Assembly (NCBI GenBank): GCA_040382095.1
Contig: JBEIGB010000077.1
Location: 1-18,072, forward strand
Reading direction: 5' to 3'
Source: JADJPL01 sp040382095
GTDB taxonomy: Bacteria; Bacteroidota; Bacteroidia; Chitinophagales; Saprospiraceae
Length of the DNA: 18,072 nt
A program made the position numbers and the translations under genes. Below the pieces are notes generated by a model that worked only from the letters and a program-made list of their open reading frames with translations, searched no databases and had not been told where the DNA came from. How positions within the stretch are numbered: position 1 is the first letter of the stretch; each line of letters opens with the position of its first letter. This document shows positions 1 to 6,277 of this stretch, in pieces.

Positions 1-28
1 GTTGAAAACGCGGCGCTGAAAAATTCAA

Positions 29-70
29 TTTTGCCGCCTACGGCGGCAAAATACTTTTTACACAACCTCG
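29..70 (-). repeat. Dispersed intergenic repeat, copy A, with hairpin
   Basis: Read on the - strand, positions 67-50 give GGTTGTGTAAAAAGTATT. The same 18 bases occur on the + strand at 1947-1964, and with one mismatch at 17907-17924. The core runs into a perfect inverted repeat with 10-base arms (29-38 and 42-51, TTTTGCCGCC/GGCGGCAAAA) around a 3-base loop. The GC-rich stem with T-rich and A-rich flanks could also act as a bidirectional terminator for a gene left of the window. The repeat identity is seen directly; any function is inference. Confidence 0.7.
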
Positions 71-89
71 GTGCGCGTTCGAAATAAAG

Positions 90-121
90 TTCGCTGCTGG
101 AGGCGAAAAATATTATTTTTG
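90..121 (+). promoter_or_regulatory. Bacteroidota-type promoter for the first gene pair
   Basis: TATTTTTG at 114-121 matches the -7 consensus TAnnTTTG of the Bacteroidota housekeeping sigma factor. About 20 bases upstream, TTCG at 90-93 is a weak match to the -33 element. Transcription would start near 126-128, leaving a leader of about 20 bases before the ATG at 146. The spacing is right but the -33 box is poor, so this is probable rather than certain. Confidence 0.45.
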
Positions 122-145
122 TATAATACCAATACCGGAAACGAA

Positions 146-490
146 ATGAAATTTTCAATCCTGTTGTTCAGCCTGGTCGCGCTGGGATATTTATCGCAGT
201 TCTTTTTCCCCTGGTGGGCAATCGTGCCCATTGCCTTCATCGGCGGCATGGTACTCGCCAAGAACGGCCCACATGCATTTACTGCCGGGTTTTTGGCCAT
301 TTTCCTGCTTTGGGCGGTACAATCGCTATGGATATCTTCTGCCAATGAGGGCATTTTGGCTGATAAGATGGGGATCCTGCTCGGAGGCTTGCCCGGTATT
401 GCACTCCCCTGGGTCAGCGCGCTGGTCGGCGGATTGTTGTCGGGTTTTGGGGCGTTAAGCGGATTTCTGGGTCGCAGGGCTTTCGCTTAA
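146..490 (+). CDS. Small integral membrane protein of unknown function
   Basis: This 114-residue protein is almost entirely hydrophobic, with about three or four membrane segments: roughly residues 3-20, 22-40, 43-62 and 80-108. The sequence starts MKFSILLFSLVALGYL, then has a PWW motif near residue 23, an N-E-G-I-L-A stretch before the third quarter, and a Gly-rich LVGGLLSGFGALSGFL end. From memory, similar short proteins with a PWW motif and a Gly-rich C-terminus are common in Bacteroidota, but no function is known to me. The frame is open back to 71, but the ATG at 146 is preferred because it begins directly with a membrane segment and lies downstream of the TATTTTTG element. The next gene follows after 11 bases, so the two are probably co-transcribed. 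No catalytic motif is visible. Confidence 0.75.
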   Translation: MKFSILLFSLVALGYLSQFFFPWWAIVPIAFIGGMVLAKNGPHAFTAGFLAIFLLWAVQSLWISSANEGILADKMGILLGGLPGIALPWVSALVGGLLSGFGALSGFLGRRAFA

Positions 491-501
491 AACAAAAGCC
501 A

Positions 502-834
502 ATGGGCCATAAGATTAAAAGCAAACGTCGTTCGGCGAAAAAACAACGGGATCAGCGCATGGGGTTCTATATTCACCTCGCCGTTTACCTCTTTGTAAAT
601 AGCTCTTTGCTCCTTGCGCTTTTGCGACTGGAAGGGGACCGCCTCAGCTATACCGGACCCTTTTTCTGGGGGATCGGCTTATTTTTTCATTTTTTACAGG
701 TCATGGGATCCTCGCGTGCGAAATCGTCCGGAGTACTGCATTCCGGTGGTACTGCCATGAAAGCCCCTGACGCTGTTGAAGAGCTCGAACTACGTCCCCC
801 TCAAAAAAGCTGGTCTGAAAAGGATTTAGTCTAA
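502..834 (+). CDS. 2TM domain-containing protein
   Basis: This 110-residue protein has a basic N-terminus (residues 1-19, rich in Lys/Arg) followed by two membrane segments, about residues 21-42 and 53-68. The pattern GFYIHLAVYLFVN in the first segment and FFWGIGLFFHFLQV in the second is the signature of the 2TM domain family (Pfam 2TM). That family is frequent in Bacteroidota, both as free small proteins and fused to LytTR-linked histidine kinases. The remaining 40 residues are hydrophilic, acidic near the end, and probably disordered. Its function is unknown; a membrane-associated partner or sensor role is inference from the family. It lies 11 bases after the preceding membrane protein and 130 bases before the glycosyltransferase. 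Confidence 0.8.
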   Translation: MGHKIKSKRRSAKKQRDQRMGFYIHLAVYLFVNSSLLLALLRLEGDRLSYTGPFFWGIGLFFHFLQVMGSSRAKSSGVLHSGGTAMKAPDAVEELELRPPQKSWSEKDLV

Positions 835-964
835 GCAACCCGCTGCGGCGGCTAATCGCTTTTTGGGCTCCAACACCGGGAATTTATCCATAATACCGGG
901 GTAAATCAAAAATATAGGCATACTAAGACGTAAAAAACGCTATATTAGCCGCAAAAAAACCGTT

Positions 965-1699
965 TTGTCCGATAGCCTTGTAATCATCCCAACCTATAAC
1001 GAAAAAGAAAATATCGTGCAAATGATCCGCACGGTCTTTTCCTTATCCCATCCCTTCCATTTGCTCATTGTGGACGATGGCTCTCCCGATGGTACGGCAG
1101 GTTTAGTCCGGCATCAGCAAGAGGTCTATGCCGGAAGGCTCTTTCTGCTGGAGCGGTCCGGCAAGCAGGGGCTCGGGACAGCGTACATCACTGGTTTTCG
1201 CTGGGCTTTAGAGCGGGGCTATGACTATATTTTCGAGATGGACGCCGACTTTTCCCACAACCCCAACGACCTGGAGCGGCTCCGGAAAGCATGTGCGGAG
1301 CAGGGGGCAGGTGTGGCGGTAGGTTCGCGCTACACCCGTGGCGGGAAGGTCGTCAACTGGCCTTTTGGAAGGATCCTCATCTCTTTTGGTGCATCCCTTT
1401 ATGTGCGCCTCGTCACCTGGATGCCTGTAAAAGATCCAACTGCAGGCTTCGTTTGCTATCAAAGCCGTTTTTTGCAGACCCTCGACCTGACCAAAATACA
1501 TTTTGTGGGTTATGCCTTTCAAATCGAAATGAAATTTGCTGCCTGGCAACTTGGCTTCAAGATTTACGAGGTCCCGATTACTTTTACCGACCGGGTAGCC
1601 GGTGCGTCAAAAATGTCTTCAAAAATCTTCAAAGAAGCTGTCTTTGGCGTACTGCAAATGCGCTGGCGGGGCTTTTTTTCTACTTATAAGAAAGACTAA
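965..1699 (+). CDS. Polyprenol-phosphate mannosyltransferase-like GT2 glycosyltransferase
   Basis: This 244-residue enzyme has the full set of dolichol-phosphate mannose synthase (DPM1-like, GT-A fold) motifs. They are PTYNEKEN at 9-16, VDDGSPDG at 36-43 for nucleotide-sugar binding, the metal-binding DAD at 93-95, GSRY..GG near 120-127, DPTAGF at 157-162, and DR..G.SKMS at 209-218 on the lipid-phosphate side. It would transfer a hexose, likely mannose from GDP-mannose, to polyprenyl phosphate on the inner face of the membrane, giving a lipid-linked donor for protein or glycan modification. It lacks the C-terminal membrane helices of the longer relatives, so it is probably peripheral. The start is TTG at 965; no ATG lies in frame nearby and the first motif begins only eight codons later. 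The 130 bases upstream show only a weak -7-like TATATTAG at 941-948. Sugar specificity cannot be read from sequence. Confidence 0.9.
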   Translation: MSDSLVIIPTYNEKENIVQMIRTVFSLSHPFHLLIVDDGSPDGTAGLVRHQQEVYAGRLFLLERSGKQGLGTAYITGFRWALERGYDYIFEMDADFSHNPNDLERLRKACAEQGAGVAVGSRYTRGGKVVNWPFGRILISFGASLYVRLVTWMPVKDPTAGFVCYQSRFLQTLDLTKIHFVGYAFQIEMKFAAWQLGFKIYEVPITFTDRVAGASKMSSKIFKEAVFGVLQMRWRGFFSTYKKD

Positions 1700-1760
1700 C
1701 GGGGCTACGCCTGTTCCGGGCTTGCAGACAGATATCCACCGCACTGTTGCGCCCCTTTTC

Positions 1761-1778
1761 TTTCCCACTTTTTCCCAC
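1761..1778 (-). promoter_or_regulatory. Remote inverted pair of MraZ-type boxes
   Basis: Two TTTCCCAC units sit 10 bases apart at 1761-1768 and 1771-1778. On the - strand they read GTGGGAAAAAGTGGGAAA, identical at 17 of 18 bases to positions 2258-2275 in the operator in front of mraZ. The orientation is opposite and the separation is about 480 bases. I see no TAnnTTTG element next to it on either strand, so it may be an auxiliary operator rather than part of a second promoter. The sequence match is seen; MraZ binding is inference. Confidence 0.4.
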
Positions 1779-1930
1779 ATTCGATGCACCTTTTTTATCA
1801 AGCCTGCTGGCATGGTGTAAAAGTCCTTTCGCTGTCCCTGGCACAAAATATGATTCCGGGCACACATCAAAAACTAATTTTTGAAAGGTAAAATTTGTTT
1901 TTGATACATATTCATGGAATAAAATGGGAA

Positions 1931-1998
1931 TGTCTCATACGTACAGGGTTGTGTAAAAAGTATTCTACCGCCTTCGCCGCCAAAGTACTTGTGAGACA
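1931..1998 (+). repeat. 68-base MITE-like element containing repeat copy B
   Basis: The element is bounded by TGTCTCA (1931-1937) and its perfect inverse TGAGACA (1992-1998). The match continues imperfectly inwards: TGTCTCATACGTAC against TGTCTCACAAGTAC, 11 of 14 bases. Inside lies the core GGTTGTGTAAAAAGTATT (1947-1964), followed by ACCGCC-TTC-GCCGCC, which corresponds to the hairpin of copy A but no longer pairs. The flanking bases (GGGAA left, GCCGC right) show no target duplication. Small size, terminal inverted repeats and related copies suggest a non-autonomous mobile element or its remnant; no transposase is present here. Confidence 0.6.
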
Positions 1999-2254
1999 GC
2001 CGCTTTATTTTTTGCGCCAACTGCTTACTGGTGCTGATTCCTCCCTACTGCCGATTCATAGCAACCAGTCGGTTTACTGGGCTTACTTTTGCCTGGTGGC
2101 AAACTTCCACTGCTCGTAAAGGATACCTGCGGCCACTTCATTGTACTTTCTATCAATGAATTATCATCAAAATAGTTATAAAGCATTTTTAATTTGATTG
2201 CATTCATTAATTTTTTGGAGGTCACATGATAAAAAACATCAAATCATACGTTAA

Positions 2255-2284
2255 AAAGTGGGAAAAAGTGGTAAAATGTGTAAA
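2255..2284 (+). promoter_or_regulatory. MraZ operator: three 10-base direct repeats
   Basis: Three tandem units AAAGTGGGAA, AAAGTGGTAA and AATGTGTAAA occupy 2255-2264, 2265-2274 and 2275-2284, with GTG at exactly 10-base intervals (2258, 2268, 2278). This agrees with the AAAGTG-type or TGGGN-type repeated boxes described for MraZ in other bacteria, where the ring-shaped oligomer contacts successive turns of the helix. The array ends 7 bases before the -7 element of the mraZ promoter and so covers its -33 region, as expected for autorepression. The repeats are seen directly; MraZ binding follows from family knowledge. Confidence 0.75.
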
Positions 2285-2291
2285 AATATGC

Positions 2292-2299
2292 TACTTTTG
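2292..2299 (+). promoter_or_regulatory. -7 element of the mraZ/dcw promoter
   Basis: TACTTTTG is an exact match to TAnnTTTG. Transcription would begin about 2304-2306, giving a leader of about 20 bases to the mraZ ATG at 2327. No good TTG -33 box is present 19-20 bases upstream; that position is occupied by the MraZ boxes. This is probably the main promoter of the whole cluster. Confidence 0.65.
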
Positions 2300-2326
2300 A
2301 AGACATGATTTTGAATACGTGTATCC

Positions 2327-2806
2327 ATGTACCAACTAATCGGTGCCTACGAATGCAAGATTGACGATAAAGGGAGGATGCGCCTTCCCAGTGGCCTGAT
2401 TGGCCAGTTGGGAGAGCGGGAGGCCTATACCTTTGTAGTCAACCGCGGTTTTGAGAAGTGCCTGATGCTGTATATCGAGGAGGTATGGGAGAAGACAAGT
2501 GCCGAAGTCAACCGGTTGAATTTATACAACAAGAAACACCGGGACTTTGTGCGCTATTTTTACCGGGGTGCGCAGAAGGTCGTCATGGACAGTGCCGACC
2601 GGATACTGATTGGAAAATTGTTATTAGACTACGCAGGTATAGACAAGGAGGTGGTACTCTCGGCCTATAACGACCGTATCGAGATCTGGTCAAAAACAGA
2701 ATACGAGCGGATGTTAGGCGAGGAGCCCGATGATTTCTCCGATCTCGCCCAGGAAGTTCTGGGAGGAGGAAGCCTGTTTAATGGGAGCGACGATGAGCTA
2801 TCATGA
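2327..2806 (+). CDS. mraZ: Transcriptional regulator MraZ
   Basis: This 159-residue protein has two AbrB/SpoVT-like swapped-hairpin domains, as usual for MraZ. The first carries DDKGRMRLP at about residues 13-21 and the second carries DSADRILIG near residues 87-95, both forms of the conserved D-x-x-x-R motif. MraZ forms a ring-shaped oligomer that binds repeated boxes upstream of its own gene and typically represses the dcw operon. Here three such boxes lie 43-72 bases upstream of the start. The ATG at 2327 is preferred because family members start with a short segment like MYQLIGAYEC. The last bases overlap the start of rsmH. The acidic C-terminal tail (about residues 135-159) is the least conserved part. 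Confidence 0.95.
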   Translation: MYQLIGAYECKIDDKGRMRLPSGLIGQLGEREAYTFVVNRGFEKCLMLYIEEVWEKTSAEVNRLNLYNKKHRDFVRYFYRGAQKVVMDSADRILIGKLLLDYAGIDKEVVLSAYNDRIEIWSKTEYERMLGEEPDDFSDLAQEVLGGGSLFNGSDDELS

Positions 2807-3716
2807 GGCGGTCATGGCCAGGGAAGCGCTGGAAGGGCTGGCCATACGCCCCGACGGGACATACGTGGACGTGACATTTGGTGGCGGGGGTCATTCTAAA
2901 CTGATCCTTGGGCAATTGGGTGAAGAGGGGCGGTTGATTGCATTTGATCAGGACGAGGACGCGCAGCGAAACCTCATCCAGGACAATCGGCTGGAATTCG
3001 TTCCTCATAACTTCAGGTACCTGAAGAAATTCCTTCGGGTCAGTGGGGTCACGGCAGTGGACGGGATACTTGCAGACCTTGGGGTTTCCTCGCACCAGTT
3101 GGACGAAGCTTCCAGGGGGTTCTCCTTTCGTTTTGACCATGCGCTCGATATGCGTATGCACACGCAGGGGGAGCTGACGGCAGCCAGGGTACTCAACACC
3201 TATCCGGTGGAGAGCCTCCAGGCCATTTTCAGTGCGTACGGTGAGCTTCGCAACTCCAGGACCCTTGCGGAAGCGATTGTAGCAGAACGCGGCCACCGGG
3301 AACTGCGTACAATTGACGACCTCATCGGCATTGCAGCGCCACTTATCCGGGGAAACCGGCACCGATATCTGGCGCAATTGTTTCAGGCCCTGCGCATTGA
3401 AGTGAACGATGAGATGGGCGCACTCAAGGACTTTCTCGATCAGGCGATTGATGTACTCAGGCCAGGAGGGCGGCTTGTCGTCATCGCCTATCATTCTGTC
3501 GAAGACCGCATGGTCAAGTATTCTATGAAAACCGGGAATACAGAGGGGAGCATGGAGAGCGATTTTTTTGGCCACATTTATCGGCCATACCGGATGATCA
3601 CCAAAAAAGCCCTGCAGCCAGGCGCGCCTGAAATCCGCTCCAACCCCAGGTCACGCAGTGCGAAGCTGCGTATTGCGGAACGGACCGACGAGGACAAACC
3701 TGCTTCCGGCGCTTGA
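2781..3716 (+). CDS. rsmH: 16S rRNA (cytosine(1402)-N(4))-methyltransferase RsmH
   Basis: This is the SAM-dependent enzyme that N4-methylates C1402 in the decoding centre of 16S rRNA. With the start at 2781 it has 311 residues, normal for the family. VDVTFGGGGHS near residues 29-39 is the SAM-binding loop, DQDEDA follows, DGILADLGVSSHQLD and the DMRM segment come next, GNRHRYLAQLFQALRI lies past the middle, and VVIAYHSVEDRMVK is near residue 235. The C-terminal R-S-x-x-R-S-A-K-L-R-I-A-E-R is typical. The frame is open upstream to 2730, but the first 17 codons lie in mraZ and are unlike the family. ATG 2781 has GGGAGGAGG at 2761-2769; ATG 2793 (MSYHEAVM) is an almost equally good alternative. 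It overlaps the mraZ end by 26 bases. Confidence 0.93.
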   Translation: MGATMSYHEAVMAREALEGLAIRPDGTYVDVTFGGGGHSKLILGQLGEEGRLIAFDQDEDAQRNLIQDNRLEFVPHNFRYLKKFLRVSGVTAVDGILADLGVSSHQLDEASRGFSFRFDHALDMRMHTQGELTAARVLNTYPVESLQAIFSAYGELRNSRTLAEAIVAERGHRELRTIDDLIGIAAPLIRGNRHRYLAQLFQALRIEVNDEMGALKDFLDQAIDVLRPGGRLVVIAYHSVEDRMVKYSMKTGNTEGSMESDFFGHIYRPYRMITKKALQPGAPEIRSNPRSRSAKLRIAERTDEDKPASGA

Positions 3717-3819
3717 GAAACCGAAAACTAAGAGAATGGGGCATCCTTGGGGATTCGCTTTGGCCCAAAGAATGCTTACGATATCGAAACATATTTAAAG
3801 AGAACCAGCAGCCCAGTAT

Positions 3820-4158
3820 ATGGCCACAAAAAAAGGCATCGGCAGGTATTTTGCCCTGGATTATCTCACAGAAGGGCTCATCCTGAGGAACCTCGTATTC
3901 GTCCTTTTCCTGGGGGCGCTTGCCGTGGTGTATATTGCCAACAGCCACTATGCGGAGCGCAACGTCCGCAAAGTCTTGACACTACAAAAGGAAATCAAAG
4001 AACTTCGGTGGCATTACCTGACCATCGAAGCGGAAAATATGTACAACAGCCGCCGTACGGAGCTTGCGGAGCGTCTGCGTCAGGAAGGTTTCATGACCGC
4101 CCCTACCACGCCGCGCAGGATTATCGTACGCAAAAAGGACTATACAGATGGACATTAA
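3820..4158 (+). CDS. ftsL: FtsL-like cell division protein
   Basis: This 112-residue bitopic membrane protein has a cytoplasmic N-terminus of about 23 residues and one membrane helix (about 24-41, LVFVLFLGALAVVYIA). A heptad-like segment rich in Lys, Glu and Leu follows (about 45-88) and would form the coiled coil that pairs with a FtsB-like partner. Sequence conservation is low, as always in FtsL, but topology, size and position between rsmH and ftsI are diagnostic; Bacteroidota versions form their own FtsL-like family. It would act in the septal complex with FtsQ and activate FtsW-FtsI. It starts 103 bases after rsmH, and its end overlaps the next start by 11 bases, implying translational coupling. 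Confidence 0.85.
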   Translation: MATKKGIGRYFALDYLTEGLILRNLVFVLFLGALAVVYIANSHYAERNVRKVLTLQKEIKELRWHYLTIEAENMYNSRRTELAERLRQEGFMTAPTTPRRIIVRKKDYTDGH

Positions 4159-6277
4159 AAACGAAGTCCTTTACCGGGTATATCTTTTACTGTTTGGCCT
4201 GTTCTTGCCAGCAGCGGTACTTTTGTTGTACCGTACTGTCCAGATCAGCATTTTTGAGGGGGAAAAATGGCGTACCCAGGGCAAGACCAGATATCTGGAA
4301 AACCGGGAAATTCCTGCCGACAGGGGCAACATTCTTTCAGCAGACGGTAGCCTGTTGGCCACTTCCATCCCTTACTTCGATTTGTATTTTGATCCCCTTG
4401 CCCCTTCTGAGCGGGATTTCAACCTGTACGTGGATTCGCTTGCCCTCTGCTGGGCCACGTTTATTGATGACACCTACACGCCTGGTGGTCTGCGCGAACA
4501 CCTTTACCGGCTGCGCAAATCCAACCAGCGGTATTTTCCGGTTAAATCCAAAGTCTCCTATGCGGAAAAACGCCTGATCGAAAATTTTCCCCTTTTCCGC
4601 CTCGGGCAGTTCAAAGGCGGCCTGATCGCAAGGTCCAACAGCGACCGGCGCAGGCCTTTCGGCGTGCTTGCACAGCGCACGATCGGGTACGTGCGTCCGG
4701 ATAAGTCTGTTGGATTGGAAGGCTACTTCAATGCTTTCCTGCGCGGGGAACCGGGACGGCAGGGCATGATTTGCGTGGACCGCAGCAAAGATATCTGGCT
4801 GCCCATCAGGGACCTGGCAGCCATCGAGCCCAAAGGCGGGGCCGACGTGCGCACCACTATTGACATCAACCTCCAGGACATCGTGGAAAATGCCCTGCTC
4901 CGGGGAATGAACTACCACGAGGCCGAATGGGGCACCGCTATCCTCATGGAGGTCAGGACCGGCGCCATTAAAGCCATTGCAAACCTGGGGAAAACACAGG
5001 AAGGCTGGTGGGAAACCTATAACTTTGCCGTAGGTGCCGCCGAAGAACCCGGCTCAACTTTTAAAACGGCCTCTATGCTGGCCATGCTCGAAGACGGCCT
5101 GGTCAAACTGAACGACTCCATTGATATCGAAAAGGGCAAGACCCGTTTCTATGAAGATGTCATGGTAGATGCTTCGCCTGAAAGCGCCAAACTGGATTCC
5201 ATCAGCGTCAAAAGGATTTTTGAAATCTCCTCCAATGTGGGTATGGCCAAGCTGGTGAACCAATCCTACAACCAGCAGGGCGGTGCGGAACGTTTTATCC
5301 GCCGCCTCCATCAGTTTAACCTGCACCTCCCCACCGGAATCGAAATCGAAGGAGAGGCCGCCCCCTACATCAAAACGCCTTTCAGTGCCAAAGACCGCTG
5401 GAGCGGCACCACTTTACCCTGGATGGCGATTGGGTACGAACTGCGCCTGACCCCTTTACAGCAGCTCGCCTTTTATAATGCCATCGCCAATAATGGCCGT
5501 ATGATGCGCCCTTACCTGGTAGATGAAATCCTCTCCAATGGCAAGGTGGTGAAAAAGTTTCAGCCCAGGGTCATAAAACGGGGTATCGCTTCCGAGCGCT
5601 CCATTGAAATGATCCGGGAGCTGCTCGCGGGAGTAGTGGAGCAGGGTACTGCCGAGAAAATATCAACAGGTGCCTATGACTTCTCCGGTAAGACCGGCAC
5701 GGCACAAATCAATTACCGCCGGATAGGTGCAAACCGCACCAGGATTGGCGGATACCGGGCTTCTTTTGCGGGCTTTTTCCCCTCGGATAACCCTGTTTAC
5801 TCCTGTATCGTGGTGATCCACAACCCTACAAAGCACGGATATTATGGCAGCGATGTAGCAGGTCCTGTATTCCGCGAGATTTCCGATAAATCCTATTATG
5901 CCACGCTCGACATTCATCCGCCTGTCAATTCACAGCCTGCTGCAGCACTGGCCAACGCAGGGCTGCCCGCTTTCGATATCGGCTATAAAGCGGATATGCA
6001 GGTGGCACTGGATTATCTTGGGTTAAGTGCCAGCGGCAACCCGCCCACACAGATGGCCGTCCTGACTGCCAAACGGGACACCCTGAAGATGGACCGCAGG
6101 ACGATCGTCGAGGGAAGGGTACCAAATGTACAGGGAATGGGCCTGAAGGATGCCCTGTACATCCTTGAAAATGCAGGCCTGAAAGTCGAAGCCCGCGGCG
6201 TAGGCCGGGTGGCTTTGCAATCGCTGCGCCCGGGGACACCCTGCCGCGGACAAACTATTGCCTTAACACTTAAATGA
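4148..6277 (+). CDS. ftsI: Septal peptidoglycan transpeptidase (class B PBP) with PASTA domain
   Basis: This 709-residue class B penicillin-binding protein cross-links new septal peptidoglycan in the periplasm. A short cytoplasmic start is followed by one membrane helix (about residues 10-27). The PBP dimerisation region starts near residue 35 with NREIPADRGNI. The transpeptidase domain has the nucleophile motif STFK (Ser303, Lys306), SSN at 361-363 and KTGT from Lys515. A single PASTA domain occupies about residues 650-709, beginning VPNVQGMGLKDALYIL. Such C-terminal PASTA domains are usual in the Bacteroidota FtsI and rare in proteobacterial FtsI. It overlaps ftsL by 11 bases and its TGA overlaps the murE ATG. 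Its polymerase partner is FtsW, encoded further along. All catalytic residues are present. Confidence 0.95.
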   Translation: MDIKNEVLYRVYLLLFGLFLPAAVLLLYRTVQISIFEGEKWRTQGKTRYLENREIPADRGNILSADGSLLATSIPYFDLYFDPLAPSERDFNLYVDSLALCWATFIDDTYTPGGLREHLYRLRKSNQRYFPVKSKVSYAEKRLIENFPLFRLGQFKGGLIARSNSDRRRPFGVLAQRTIGYVRPDKSVGLEGYFNAFLRGEPGRQGMICVDRSKDIWLPIRDLAAIEPKGGADVRTTIDINLQDIVENALLRGMNYHEAEWGTAILMEVRTGAIKAIANLGKTQEGWWETYNFAVGAAEEPGSTFKTASMLAMLEDGLVKLNDSIDIEKGKTRFYEDVMVDASPESAKLDSISVKRIFEISSNVGMAKLVNQSYNQQGGAERFIRRLHQFNLHLPTGIEIEGEAAPYIKTPFSAKDRWSGTTLPWMAIGYELRLTPLQQLAFYNAIANNGRMMRPYLVDEILSNGKVVKKFQPRVIKRGIASERSIEMIRELLAGVVEQGTAEKISTGAYDFSGKTGTAQINYRRIGANRTRIGGYRASFAGFFPSDNPVYSCIVVIHNPTKHGYYGSDVAGPVFREISDKSYYATLDIHPPVNSQPAAALANAGLPAFDIGYKADMQVALDYLGLSASGNPPTQMAVLTAKRDTLKMDRRTIVEGRVPNVQGMGLKDALYILENAGLKVEARGVGRVALQSLRPGTPCRGQTIALTLK

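Larger units (their letters stand above)
1700..2326. other. 627-base intergenic regulatory and repeat region
   Basis: No convincing gene lies between the glycosyltransferase and mraZ; short open frames here have no recognisable domain, no good start context and atypical composition. The region holds, in order: an inverted pair of MraZ-type boxes (1761-1778), a 68-base MITE-like repeat (1931-1998), a promoter-like TACTTTTG at 2084-2091 overlapping a small hairpin (2088-2103), a 24-codon frame with a good ribosome site (2226-2300), the triple MraZ operator, and the mraZ promoter. From about 2105 onwards it becomes strongly AT-rich. No clear terminator follows the glycosyltransferase. Confidence 0.6.

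Noticed and set aside
29..51. Copy A hairpin as a CRISPR or tRNA fragment
   Set aside because: It is a single short palindrome with no spacer array and no tRNA-like arms.
1619..1870. Minus-strand frame of 83 codons whose product includes a WEKV segment similar to the small peptide at 2226-2300
   Set aside because: The shared residues come simply from translating the duplicated MraZ boxes (TGGGAAAAAGTGG) and the frame overlaps the end of the glycosyltransferase gene antisense.
1895..2119. Open frame of 74 codons in the intergenic gap
   Set aside because: It runs through the MITE-like repeat, has no recognisable domain, no ribosome site, and a composition typical of non-coding sequence.
2730..2780. 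Upstream ATG extension of rsmH
   Set aside because: The extra 17 residues lie within mraZ coding sequence and do not resemble RsmH N-termini; ATG 2781 or 2793 fits the family.
2778..3575. Long antisense frame of 265 codons opposite rsmH
   Set aside because: It is a shadow of the GC-rich rsmH coding frame, with no domain and no promoter.
3747..4577. Plus-strand frame of 276 codons over ftsL and the start of ftsI
   Set aside because: It is an alternative frame of two genes with clear motifs and topology, and its product has no recognisable family.
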